Shown here: one piece after another, positions 17,980 to 25,811 of the stretch
Numbering within the stretch: position 1 is the stretch's first letter
Layout of the letters: every line of letters starts with the position of its first letter
Assembly (NCBI GenBank): GCA_027487555.1
Contig: JAIYDI010000040.1
Coordinates: 54,268 to 118,267 of the forward strand
Reading direction: 5' to 3'
Length of the DNA stretch: 64,000 nucleotides
DNA from: Hyphomicrobiales bacterium
GTDB taxonomy: Bacteria; Pseudomonadota; Alphaproteobacteria; Rhizobiales; Devosiaceae
Translations under genes and position numbers: made by a program
Notes under the pieces: model-generated
Told to the model about the DNA's origin: nothing
The model's database searches: none
What the model saw: only the letters and a program-made list of their open reading frames with translations

Positions 17980-19908
17980 ATGCCTTGGAATGATGGACTG
18001 ACCGTTGGTACACCCGCACATAACATAGCCTCCAGTCAAAACTCTCGTATCCGCGTCGTAGCTGGACCCGGGACTGGCAAGTCATTTGCGATGAAGCGCC
18101 GCGTCGCACGACTGCTTGAGAGCGGCGCAGACCCTGCCACGATATTGCCTGTGACGTTTACGCGAGTTGCGGCGGAGGACCTCCACCGGGAACTCGTCGG
18201 TATGGGTGTTCCGGGGTGCGATGACCTTGAAGGCGTGACGCTCCATAGTCTCGCATTGAGGATGTTGATGCGGAATCACGTTCTGGGTGCGACAGGACGA
18301 GTGCCGCGTCCCCTCAATGAGTTTGAACTTGAACCTCTCGTTTGCGACCTGATGGCCCAACATGGGGGCAAGAAGGCGGTGAAGAAGCTTCGAATGGCCT
18401 ACGAGGCAGCTTGGGCTCGTCTCCAGCACGAACAGCCGGGTTATGCATTGAGTGCGGAAGATGCCGCATTTCAGGCGGACTTGCTGTCTTGGCTACGTTT
18501 CCACGAAGCCATGCTCATCGGCGAGGTTATCCCTCAACTGTACAGCTATTTGTGTTCGAACCCTGCGGCAGAAGAGCGAAGCGAGTTCGCCCACATTCTG
18601 GTCGATGAGTACCAAGACCTCAACAGAGCCGAACAGGGCGTCATCGCGCTTCTATCTGGTGCTGCCGAGGTGTGTATCGTCGGCGATGACGACCAGTCCA
18701 TTTACAGCTTCAAGCACGCTCATCCGGACGGGATTCGCGAGTGGCTGAACATAAATGCGGGTGCAGATGATCTCGGCCTGGACGACTGCCGGCGATGCCC
18801 GACAAGGGTTGTGCAAATGGCGAACAATCTCATCGGGCACAACGTTTTGCGTCCAGTGCCACGACCTTTGGTGCCCATGCCCGCAAACGGCGTTGGAGAT
18901 GTCCGCATCGTACAGTACCAGACCATTGCACAAGAGGTGGCGGGCGTCTCGGCTCTCGTCTCGGGGATGATCGCAAACGGGACGCCAGCCGGGGATATCC
19001 TAGTTCTCACGCAAAGCCGGGCGTTCGGAAATCCTCTTTACGAGGCACTTGTCGCTCAGGGCGTTCCGACGAAGTCCTACTATGCGGAATCTGAGTTAAA
19101 CCACATGGCTGCAAAGCGTTCGTTTGCACTGCTCAAACATTTCGCCAATCGGCAGGACAGGGTCGCCTTAAGATGGCTCGTTGGTATTGACGGAAACAAT
19201 TGGCACGCGGCGGGATATCGTCGTGTCCGAGAACTCTGTGAAAACACGGGGACAACCCCCTGGGATGCCATGGTGCAGCTTGAGAGCGGAGCGCTGCACC
19301 TTTCCCATACCGGAGCTATCGTGCTGTCGTTCCGAGAAATTCTGCAAGCGTTGGCCGCGCTTGAAGCGCTGCCAGACCTGAACGCAGTCGTGGATCAGCT
19401 CTTCCCACAAGGGCAGAACGAAACGCGCGATATTCGGGACCTCGCAATAGCCGTCCTTGCTGAGATTGAGGAGGGTGATCGGGAAGCATTTGTCCGAGAA
19501 CTTGCCATAGCTATAAGCCAGCCAGAAATTCCGACGGAAATTCAAGATGTCCGTATAATGAGCTTGCACAAGAGCAAGGGGCTCAGTTCCCCGATTACTA
19601 TCATTGCGGGCTGCGTACAGGGGCTACTTCCGCGTCCAGCGGACACTGATCTGACGCCAGCTGAGCGGGCGCAGCATCTTGAGGAGCAACGTCGACTATT
19701 CTACGTCGGCATCACCCGGGTCAAAGCTGTTCCGCATGATCAGAAGCCCGGAACTCTTATTCTCACTTACTCTCAACGGATGCCTCTTGCCGACGCGCTC
19801 GGTGTCGGCATAGCGCCCGCTCAGCAGGTCTATGGAGATGCGATTCTCCACGCTAGCCAATTTATCCAAGAGCTTGGTCCTGCAGCGCCGGCTCCCGTGC
19901 GCGGATAG
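17980..19908 (+). CDS. solitary UvrD/Rep-like superfamily 1 DNA helicase
   Basis: This 642-residue protein has the SF1A helicase motifs: Walker A VVAGPGTGKS (27-35), motif Ia TFTR, motif II LVDEYQDLN, motif III VGDDDQSIYSF, motif V SLHKSKGLSSP and motif VI EEQRRLFYVGITR. It unwinds DNA in the 3'-5' direction by family analogy. The divergent motif V and short 2B regions place it outside canonical UvrD, Rep or PcrA, closer to helicases found in accessory islands such as Gabija GajB. No GajA-type nuclease or other partner lies beside it. The gene and its 150-bp upstream region are visibly more A/T-rich and less codon-biased than the neighbours, which suggests horizontal acquisition. Confidence 0.8.
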   Translation: MPWNDGLTVGTPAHNIASSQNSRIRVVAGPGTGKSFAMKRRVARLLESGADPATILPVTFTRVAAEDLHRELVGMGVPGCDDLEGVTLHSLALRMLMRNHVLGATGRVPRPLNEFELEPLVCDLMAQHGGKKAVKKLRMAYEAAWARLQHEQPGYALSAEDAAFQADLLSWLRFHEAMLIGEVIPQLYSYLCSNPAAEERSEFAHILVDEYQDLNRAEQGVIALLSGAAEVCIVGDDDQSIYSFKHAHPDGIREWLNINAGADDLGLDDCRRCPTRVVQMANNLIGHNVLRPVPRPLVPMPANGVGDVRIVQYQTIAQEVAGVSALVSGMIANGTPAGDILVLTQSRAFGNPLYEALVAQGVPTKSYYAESELNHMAAKRSFALLKHFANRQDRVALRWLVGIDGNNWHAAGYRRVRELCENTGTTPWDAMVQLESGALHLSHTGAIVLSFREILQALAALEALPDLNAVVDQLFPQGQNETRDIRDLAIAVLAEIEEGDREAFVRELAIAISQPEIPTEIQDVRIMSLHKSKGLSSPITIIAGCVQGLLPRPADTDLTPAERAQHLEEQRRLFYVGITRVKAVPHDQKPGTLILTYSQRMPLADALGVGIAPAQQVYGDAILHASQFIQELGPAAPAPVRG

Positions 19909-19939
19909 GCGACGGACCGAAGGACCGGTTTTCTCGATA

Positions 19940-19955
19940 GCAACGTTGCAACGTT
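19940..19955 (+). promoter_or_regulatory. tandem GCAACGTT repeat, possible LacI-type operator
   Basis: GCAACGTT occurs twice head to tail (19940-19947 and 19948-19955), which also creates the palindrome GCAACGTTGC. The AACGTT core is typical of LacI/GalR-family operators. It lies 75 bp upstream of the sugar isomerase gene. No LacI-type regulator is present in the window. Confidence 0.35.
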
Positions 19956-20029
19956 CTCTGGTTGCCCAAGGCGAGAATCCCGGCTAGCCATTCCGCCAAC
20001 ACAAGAACCTGCACGAGGGAGCGCCGCAA

Positions 20030-21271
20030 ATGACCATGTCCACTTCCACCCCATGGCTGGCCCGGCCGACGCATCGGAAGTGGCTGAAGGATCAGGCCGA
20101 ACAGCTGTTCTCGTTTTTTGCGAGCCGCAGCATCAACCCAAAGGGCGGCTTCCATAACCTCGGCGCCGATGGCAAGCCGCTCGACCAGGGGAACTCGATC
20201 CGTGGCATCCATTCCACCGCGCGCATGGTGCATTGTTTTGTGATCGGCAGCCTGCTCGGCCGGCCGGGCTCGGATGCGTTGGTCGACCACGGCATGCAAT
20301 ACCTTTGGAACGTGCATCGCGACCACGAGCGCGGCGGTTATTTCTGGGCAGTGGACGACAATGGCGCCGCCGACAAGGGGCGGAAGCAGGGCTATGGCCA
20401 CGCCTTTGTGCTGCTCGCGGCATCGAGTGCCAAGCTGCTCGGGCACCCGTTGGCCGACAAGGTGATCGCCGACGTGACCGAAGTACTCGAAACCCGCTTC
20501 TGGGAAGAGCAGCACGGCGCCATCGCGGAGGAGTTCAACGCCGACTGGACGCCGATTGCGCCCTATCACGGGCAGAACTCCAACATGCACCTGACCGAGG
20601 CGCTGATGGCCGCCTTCGAGGCGACCGGCAACCGCGAGTATCTCAGCAAGGCCGAGCGCATCGCCGACCTGATCATCAACCGCCGCGCGCGGGAGAATGG
20701 CTGGCGCGTCGCCGAACATTTCGATGCCAACTGGACTGTCGACAAGGCCTATGACGGCGACCCGATGTTCCGGCCGCAGGGCACGACCCCCGGTCATTGG
20801 CTCGAATGGTCGCGCCTCGTGCTGCAGCTCTGGGCGCTGGGCGGCAAGCGCCACACCTGGATGCCGGAAGCGTCGGAAGCACTGTTCCGCCAATCGGTGA
20901 CCATCGGCTGGGACCAGAAATTCGGCGGCTTCTTCTACAATCTCGACTGGGACGACGTGCCCGACCAGCCGCACAAGCTTTGGTGGCCGGCATCGGAAGC
21001 CGCAGGCGCCGCATCCTTCCTCATTGCCCACAAGCCGAGCACGTTCCACGAGACATGGTACCGGAAGATCTGGGACCTGATCGCGCTGCACTATCTCGAT
21101 ATTGAGCGTGGCGGCTGGCACGAGCAGCTGACCACCGACATGAAGCCAGCATACACGCTGTTTGCGGGCAAGGGCGATATCTACCACGCGCTGCAGGCCT
21201 GCCTCATTCCGCTCTACCCGGCGGAAGGCAGCCTGACCAAGGGCATCATCGAGACGGGCGGAAGCGTCTAG
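20030..21271 (+). CDS. AGE family sugar epimerase/isomerase (YihS/mannose isomerase-like)
   Basis: A 413-residue (alpha/alpha)6-barrel protein of the N-acylglucosamine 2-epimerase superfamily. Length and motifs (IHSTARMVHCF near residue 65, LTEALMAAFEATGN near 190, and several conserved H and W residues) fit aldose-ketose isomerases such as YihS and mannose isomerase better than true epimerases. It would interconvert a hexose such as mannose or sulfoquinovose with its ketose. The ATG at 20030 has GAGGGAG upstream; a second ATG two codons later is possible. The gene stands alone after the helicase, and the tandem AACGTT repeat upstream hints at sugar control. Confidence 0.8.
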   Translation: MTMSTSTPWLARPTHRKWLKDQAEQLFSFFASRSINPKGGFHNLGADGKPLDQGNSIRGIHSTARMVHCFVIGSLLGRPGSDALVDHGMQYLWNVHRDHERGGYFWAVDDNGAADKGRKQGYGHAFVLLAASSAKLLGHPLADKVIADVTEVLETRFWEEQHGAIAEEFNADWTPIAPYHGQNSNMHLTEALMAAFEATGNREYLSKAERIADLIINRRARENGWRVAEHFDANWTVDKAYDGDPMFRPQGTTPGHWLEWSRLVLQLWALGGKRHTWMPEASEALFRQSVTIGWDQKFGGFFYNLDWDDVPDQPHKLWWPASEAAGAASFLIAHKPSTFHETWYRKIWDLIALHYLDIERGGWHEQLTTDMKPAYTLFAGKGDIYHALQACLIPLYPAEGSLTKGIIETGGSV

Positions 21272-21357
21272 GTGCTTCCAGCCTGAAGACGAATCGCACT
21301 TGCCGATCCGCCCGGGCGCGTGCTCCGTAAAGGGAAGGTATTGATGGAGGGGAAACC

Positions 21358-21591
21358 ATGCGGATCACGATCGCGATCTTTGCCGCGCTGGCACTAACCG
21401 GCGCGGCACATGCGGTGTCGGTGTGGGATTTGCAGGCCAAGTGCGGCGACGATGCCAAGGCCTACTGCAAGGGCGTGGGCTATGGCGACGCCATGCAGGA
21501 GTGCCTGAACAAGTACAAGAAGCAGCTTTCGGCCCCCTGCAAGCTGCTGGTCGACCGCATCAATGGTGGCGAAAAGGTCAGCCTGTTCTGA
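21358..21591 (+). CDS. small secreted cysteine-rich repeat protein
   Basis: A 77-residue protein with a clear signal peptide (MRITIAIFAALALTGAAHA). The mature part, about 58 residues, contains four cysteines in the pattern C-x7-C-x11-C-x11-C, as in single Cys-rich repeat proteins (Cys_rich_FGFR-like), so two disulfides in the periplasm are likely. Function is unknown. GGAGGGGAAACC precedes the ATG. Its stop codon (21589-21591) directly abuts the stop codon of the converging gene. Confidence 0.7.
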   Translation: MRITIAIFAALALTGAAHAVSVWDLQAKCGDDAKAYCKGVGYGDAMQECLNKYKKQLSAPCKLLVDRINGGEKVSLF

Positions 21592-22491
21592 TCAGCCTGC
21601 CGCGGCCGCAATCTCTGTGAGCCTTTCGAGCAGGAGTCTGCGCTCAAGGGTGAGCCCCTTGTAGGCGACCTGCTCGGCGCTGAGGGCCGCGATCTGCGCG
21701 TGCAGGGCGCGGGCGCGCAGCGCACCGTCAGCCATGCTGGACAACGCCTCGAGCGGATCGACATGGATGCCAATGGTGAAGACGATGTCGCCGCTGTCAG
21801 ACAGCCGGGTCAGCGTCTGACGCTCGACACGCAGAAAGGCGTGGCTGATGCTTGTGCCATCGCCGAAGCGCGGTCGCTCCGGGTGCCCGCCCTCTGGATG
21901 GTGCAGCCGGTCATCACCGAACAGCGACCAGTTCCAGCGGATCATCGGCGTTTCGGGACGGAGATTGTCGAACATGCGCGTGATGAGCTCTGCATTGCGC
22001 GTACCGGCTGAAAAGCCCGGTACCGGCGCATGCACCTCGTGCATGGGCCTGCCGAATTTCTCGGCCAGCGACCACGCCGAGGGAAAGCTCAAAGAGGCGG
22101 CGGCGAGGCGCCAGCCATCCTCGCCCCGCCGCATCAGCACCAGATCGTCGGGTATGAGGAGGGCGGCGCGAAGCAGCGCCGGCAGGCTCTGGTCATCAAG
22201 ATCAATGGCGGGCGCGCCCGCGAGCGTCACCAGATTGCCGTAGCGCCGCCAGATGCCCGTGTGGTCGGTGGTGAGATGCGCGACGAGGCGCGCCAGCAGT
22301 TCCTTCTGGGCCGCCTCGGTGCCGGGCTCGGCCATGAACACCGTGCCGGCCACCGCGTGCCAGAGCCGGTGCTTTTCCGCAAGATAGGCGGCGAGGTCGC
22401 GCGGCGGCGCGATCCACTGCGCGGGCGGTAGCGGTTTCGCCCCGATCTGGAAGGGTTTGGCGGTGACGTCGAGGGCGGAGGAGATTTGCAT
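21592..22491 (-). CDS. heme-dependent oxidative N-demethylase family protein (DUF3445)
   Basis: This 299-residue protein matches the DUF3445/HODM family, with TPMIRWNWSLFGDDRLHHPE near residues 182-200 and the C-terminal block FLRVERQTLTRLSDSGDIVFTI. Characterised members use heme to demethylate dimethylamine or related small amines oxidatively. The accessory subunits found with Pseudomonas HODM are not next to it, so the substrate is uncertain. The gene converges on the small cysteine-rich gene with no gap and is followed upstream by a REP-like palindrome. Confidence 0.75.
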   Translation of the reverse strand: MQISSALDVTAKPFQIGAKPLPPAQWIAPPRDLAAYLAEKHRLWHAVAGTVFMAEPGTEAAQKELLARLVAHLTTDHTGIWRRYGNLVTLAGAPAIDLDDQSLPALLRAALLIPDDLVLMRRGEDGWRLAAASLSFPSAWSLAEKFGRPMHEVHAPVPGFSAGTRNAELITRMFDNLRPETPMIRWNWSLFGDDRLHHPEGGHPERPRFGDGTSISHAFLRVERQTLTRLSDSGDIVFTIGIHVDPLEALSSMADGALRARALHAQIAALSAEQVAYKGLTLERRLLLERLTEIAAAAG

Positions 22492-22509
22492 CGTCTCGAT
22501 GTTGCACTG

Positions 22510-22544
22510 TGACCTCGTGGTTCGACAAGCTCACCACAAGGTCA
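22510..22544. repeat. REP-like palindromic element
   Basis: TGACCTCGTGGT (22510-22521) and ACCACAAGGTCA (22533-22544) form a 12-bp stem with one mismatch and an 11-nt loop TCGACAAGCTC. The core closely resembles the CCTCGTGGTTCGACAAGCTC type of intergenic repeat that I recall from many alphaproteobacteria. It lies between two minus-strand genes. Confidence 0.55.
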
Positions 22545-22556
22545 TCGCCTGCGCTG

Positions 22557-23033
22557 CTAGATCGGCAGCACGCGGGAATATTTGATCTGAGCCAGCGAGA
22601 AGCTCGACTCGATCGAGCCAACCCCTTCGAGCTGCGTCAACTTTTCGCGCAGAAACGCCTCGTAGGCCGCAAGGTCGGCACAAACGACGCGCAAGAGAAA
22701 ATCGAACTGCCCGGTCATCAAATAGCACTCCATCACCTCGGGCCAGGCGCGGATGGCGTCGGCGAAGCGGTCGAGTTCGCGCGAGCGCTGCCGTTCGAGC
22801 TTGATTGAGATAAACACCGAGACCGGCAGGCCCACCGCGTTCTGGTCGACAATGGCGCTATAGGCCGAGATCAGCCCAGCCCCTTCGAGCTGCCGGATCC
22901 GCCTCAGGCAGGGCGATGCCGAGAGCCCGACGCGCTCGGCCACCGCCTGAATCGTCATCCGGCCGTCCTCCTGCAGAGCGCGCAGGATTTTGCGATCTAT
23001 GGCGCTCAGCGCTATCTGGTCGGTTTTTGCCAA
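22557..23033 (-). CDS. Lrp/AsnC family transcriptional regulator
   Basis: About 158 residues. An N-terminal helix-turn-helix (LSAIDRKILRALQEDGRM...VGLSASPCLRRIRQLE) is followed by an AsnC-type ligand-binding domain (RAM fold) with VMECYLMTGQFDFLLRV. Such proteins sense amino acids and form octamers on DNA. The start is placed at TTG 23033, which gives the usual length; the open frame extends much further, but only into the start of the divergent gene. It is transcribed away from the AceE-like gene, with 124 bp between starts. The arrangement parallels mdeR/mdeB of Pseudomonas putida, where an Lrp-type protein controls an E1-like enzyme. Confidence 0.85.
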   Translation of the reverse strand: MAKTDQIALSAIDRKILRALQEDGRMTIQAVAERVGLSASPCLRRIRQLEGAGLISAYSAIVDQNAVGLPVSVFISIKLERQRSRELDRFADAIRAWPEVMECYLMTGQFDFLLRVVCADLAAYEAFLREKLTQLEGVGSIESSFSLAQIKYSRVLPI

Positions 23034-23157
23034 TCTTGAGGCTTTCCTGAGTAATTTCCTGCGCAAGAGCGCCTGAACGGGCACAAGATAGGCGGAAAAT
23101 GTCTGACATTCGAGCGCAATCTTTCTGTCGCATTCCAGCGGACAGGGGCGAGGCGGG

Positions 23158-25539
23158 ATGGCTGAGACGAGCGACACGATCCGCGGTATTGAAGCGCTGA
23201 ACAAAAAGGCGCTGTGGCTCAGCCAATGGATGATCCACAATGCCAACCACATCCGCCCCAATGTCGATGGGGTGAAGGTGGGCGGCCACCAGGCAAGCTC
23301 GGCCTCGCTCGCGACCATCCTGTCGGTGCTCTATTTCGGCATTCTGAAGCCGGAGGATCGCGTCGCGGTGAAGCCGCATGCGTCTCCGGTGTTCCACGCG
23401 ATCCAGTATCTGTTCGGCAAGCAGAGCCGCGAGAAGCTGGAGCAGTTCCGCGCCTGGCAGGGCGCGCAATCCTACCCGTCCCGCACCAAGGACAGCGACG
23501 ACGTGGATTTTTCCACGGGCTCGGTGGGCCTGGGCGTCGCGTTCACCGCCTTTGCAGCCATGGTGCAGGACTATGTGCGGGCCAAACCCTGGGCGCGGAA
23601 GGACCGCGCCCAGGGCCGCATGGTGGCCTTGGTCGGCGACGCCGAGCTCGACGAGGGCAATGTCTACGAGTGCCTGCTCGAGGGGTGGAAGCATAACCTG
23701 CGCAATTGCTGGTGGATCATCGACTTCAACCGCCAGAGCCTCGACGGCGTGGTGCGCGAAGGATTGTATGACCGCATAGAAGCCATTTTCGCCGCCTTCG
23801 GCTGGCGCGTGGTGACGCTGAAATATGGCGCGCGCCAGCGCCGCGCCTTTGCCGAACCAGGCGGCGAAGCGCTGAAGACCTTCATCGACCGCTGCCCTAA
23901 CGATCTCTATTCGGCCCTGATGTTCCAGGGTGGTGCGGCATGGCGCGCGCGGCTCAAGGACGAGATCGGCGACCAGGGCCCCGTCTCGGCGCTGATCACT
24001 CGCCGCACCGACGACGAGCTGGCCGACCTGATGGCCAATCTTGGCGGCCATTGCGTCGAGAGCCTCTACGAGCAGTTTGCCCGCGAAACCTCGGACCAGC
24101 CGACAGTTTTCATCGCCTATACGGTGAAGGGCTGGGGTACGCCGCTCGCCGGCCACAAGGACAACCATGCAGGCCAGATGACAGCGGCGCAGATGGAGCT
24201 CTTGCGCGCCGGCCACGCGATCCGGCTGGGCTTCGAGTGGGACACGTCCGAGGGCCTTGATGACCCGGCGCTGGCCAAGCGCGCGCTCGCGGCTGCGCCA
24301 TTCAACACCAATGAGAGCCGCCGGCTCAGCTCGCCGCCGGTGCCCGGCCTCGGGCCGCAATTCGTCGGCACCGGCGCGACCTCGACCCAGGCCGCCTTCG
24401 GGCGCATTCTCGACCAGATCGCCAAGTCGGACAGCGAGTTGGCGCGCCGCATCATCACCACCTCGCCCGACGTGACCGTCTCGACCAATCTCGGCGCCTG
24501 GGTGAACCGGCGGCAATTGTTCGACCGTCGGGCCAAGGCGGACGTGTTCGCCGAACATCGCATCCCCAGCGCACAGAAATGGACCTTCGGCCCCGAGGGC
24601 CAGCATTTCGAGCTCGGCATCGCGGAGATGAACCTTTTCCTGCTGCTGGGCGCGGCGGGCCTCAGCCACCAACTCTTTGGCGAGCGGCTGATTCCCATCG
24701 GCACGCTCTACGATCCGTTCATTTCGCGCGGGCTCGATGCGCTGAACTATGCCTGCTACCAGGACGCACGTTTTCTGCTGATCGCGACGCCGTCCGGTGT
24801 GTCGCTCGCGGGCGAAGGCGGCGCACACCAATCCATCGGAACACCGCTGATCGGCATGGCGCAGGACGGGCTCTGCGCCTTCGAGCCGGCCTTTGCCGAC
24901 GAACTCTCGATCGTCATGGACTGGGCTTTCGATTACCTGCAGCGTGACGGGTCGGACCGTGCCGATCTCGCCGCGTGGCCCCGCGATGTCTCAGGAGGCT
25001 CAGTCTATCTCAGGCTCTCAACAAGGACGCTCGAGCAGGTGCCGCGCACGGTTTCGGACAGGCTTGCAGCAGATATCATCAGGGGAGGCTATTGGCTTCG
25101 CCCCCCGACGCCGCGCACGGACGTGGTGATTGCATACCAGGGCGTCGTTGCAAGCGAAGCGATCACGGCGGCAGGGCAGATCGGACCCGAGCGCGACAAT
25201 GTCGCGGTGCTCGCCATTACGTCGGCCGATCGGCTGAATGCCGGCTGGCACGCGAGCCAACGCGCCAGGCGGCTGGGCGAACGTGGTAGTTCGCATGTCG
25301 AGGCGCTGCTCGCCGAGATCCCGGAACGTGCCGGGCTCGTTACCGTGATCGACGGGCATCCGGCAACACTCGGCTGGCTCGGTGGCGTGCGCGGCCACCG
25401 CACGCTTACCCTAGGGGTCGAGCATTTCGGCCAGACCGGCACCGTCAACGACCTCTACCGGCACTTCGGTATCGATGCCGCGGCCATTGCCGATGCTGCC
25501 CGAGTGCTGATCGGCCCGACCCGACGAGTTGCGCGATGA
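23158..25539 (+). CDS. AceE-like 2-oxoacid dehydrogenase E1 (homodimeric, transketolase fold)
   Basis: This 793-residue thiamine-diphosphate enzyme is close to E. coli AceE. The TPP/Mg motif is VALVGDAELDEGN (156-168) with a metal ligand in IIDFNRQSLDG (N191). The pyrimidine-binding and C-terminal transketolase domains follow (ELGIAEMNLFLLLGAAG near 485). E1 decarboxylates a 2-oxoacid and transfers the acyl group to lipoyl E2. It lacks an E2 or E3 neighbour, and a pyruvate complex is normally heterotetrameric in Rhizobiales, so this is probably a dedicated enzyme for another 2-oxoacid, such as 2-oxobutyrate as proposed for MdeB. The divergent Lrp regulator supports an amino-acid-derived substrate. 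Confidence 0.82.
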   Translation: MAETSDTIRGIEALNKKALWLSQWMIHNANHIRPNVDGVKVGGHQASSASLATILSVLYFGILKPEDRVAVKPHASPVFHAIQYLFGKQSREKLEQFRAWQGAQSYPSRTKDSDDVDFSTGSVGLGVAFTAFAAMVQDYVRAKPWARKDRAQGRMVALVGDAELDEGNVYECLLEGWKHNLRNCWWIIDFNRQSLDGVVREGLYDRIEAIFAAFGWRVVTLKYGARQRRAFAEPGGEALKTFIDRCPNDLYSALMFQGGAAWRARLKDEIGDQGPVSALITRRTDDELADLMANLGGHCVESLYEQFARETSDQPTVFIAYTVKGWGTPLAGHKDNHAGQMTAAQMELLRAGHAIRLGFEWDTSEGLDDPALAKRALAAAPFNTNESRRLSSPPVPGLGPQFVGTGATSTQAAFGRILDQIAKSDSELARRIITTSPDVTVSTNLGAWVNRRQLFDRRAKADVFAEHRIPSAQKWTFGPEGQHFELGIAEMNLFLLLGAAGLSHQLFGERLIPIGTLYDPFISRGLDALNYACYQDARFLLIATPSGVSLAGEGGAHQSIGTPLIGMAQDGLCAFEPAFADELSIVMDWAFDYLQRDGSDRADLAAWPRDVSGGSVYLRLSTRTLEQVPRTVSDRLAADIIRGGYWLRPPTPRTDVVIAYQGVVASEAITAAGQIGPERDNVAVLAITSADRLNAGWHASQRARRLGERGSSHVEALLAEIPERAGLVTVIDGHPATLGWLGGVRGHRTLTLGVEHFGQTGTVNDLYRHFGIDAAAIADAARVLIGPTRRVAR

Positions 25540-25647
25540 CCGCTGCGCTCAGGTCAGCATTACTGCCCAAATTTAGAACTTTCGTCTTGGCTGGCCAAAA
25601 CTTGGGCGAAACCGTCAAGGCTTCGGCTGGACAAGGCCCGATGCATT

Positions 25648-25662
25648 TGTCAGACATATGTC
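25648..25662. promoter_or_regulatory. overlapping palindromes, candidate GntR operator of the dpp-like operon
   Basis: TGTCAGACA (25648-25656) and GACATATGTC (25653-25662) are overlapping perfect palindromes, 150 bp upstream of the binding-protein gene. TTGTCAGACAT closely fits the TNGTNNNACNA operator pattern of FadR/FCD-type GntR proteins. Such a regulator is encoded at the end of this gene cluster. Confidence 0.45.
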
Positions 25663-25668
25663 ATTGGA

Positions 25669-25693
25669 CAGGTTTCGGAGGGAACGAAACCTG
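25669..25693 (+). other. hairpin in the dpp-like operon leader
   Basis: CAGGTTTC (25669-25676) pairs with GAAACCTG (25686-25693) around a 9-nt loop that contains GGAGGG. It lies just after the candidate operator. It could be an RNA structure or a second protein-binding dyad. Confidence 0.35.
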
Positions 25694-25811
25694 CCCGGAT
25701 CCGGCTTCCGGGGGGCGTCTCATCCGGTTGCCGCACATCACAGGTCTTGCCTGCCTTCGGGCGCGCAAGGCTCAGGGACGTCACACCAGCTCTGCTGAAG
25801 GAGGGAGCTAC

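Noticed and set aside
17980..19908. Calling the helicase a Gabija defence system
   Set aside because: Gabija needs a GajA-type nuclease next to GajB. The neighbours are hppA and a sugar isomerase, so only a GajB-like resemblance can be stated.
20030..21271. Calling the AGE-family gene a sulfoquinovose isomerase (yihS)
   Set aside because: The fold and length fit, but no sulfoquinovose genes are adjacent and mannose isomerases look alike, so specificity is left open.
22858..24831. 657-codon open frame antisense to the AceE-like gene
   Set aside because: Same shadow effect. The translation is rich in R, H, A and E without any domain, while the plus-strand frame is a recognisable E1.
25536..25811. 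Open frame extending the peptide-binding protein upstream
   Set aside because: The signal peptide starts at 25812 with a strong ribosome binding site; the extension crosses the operator-like palindromes and hairpin.
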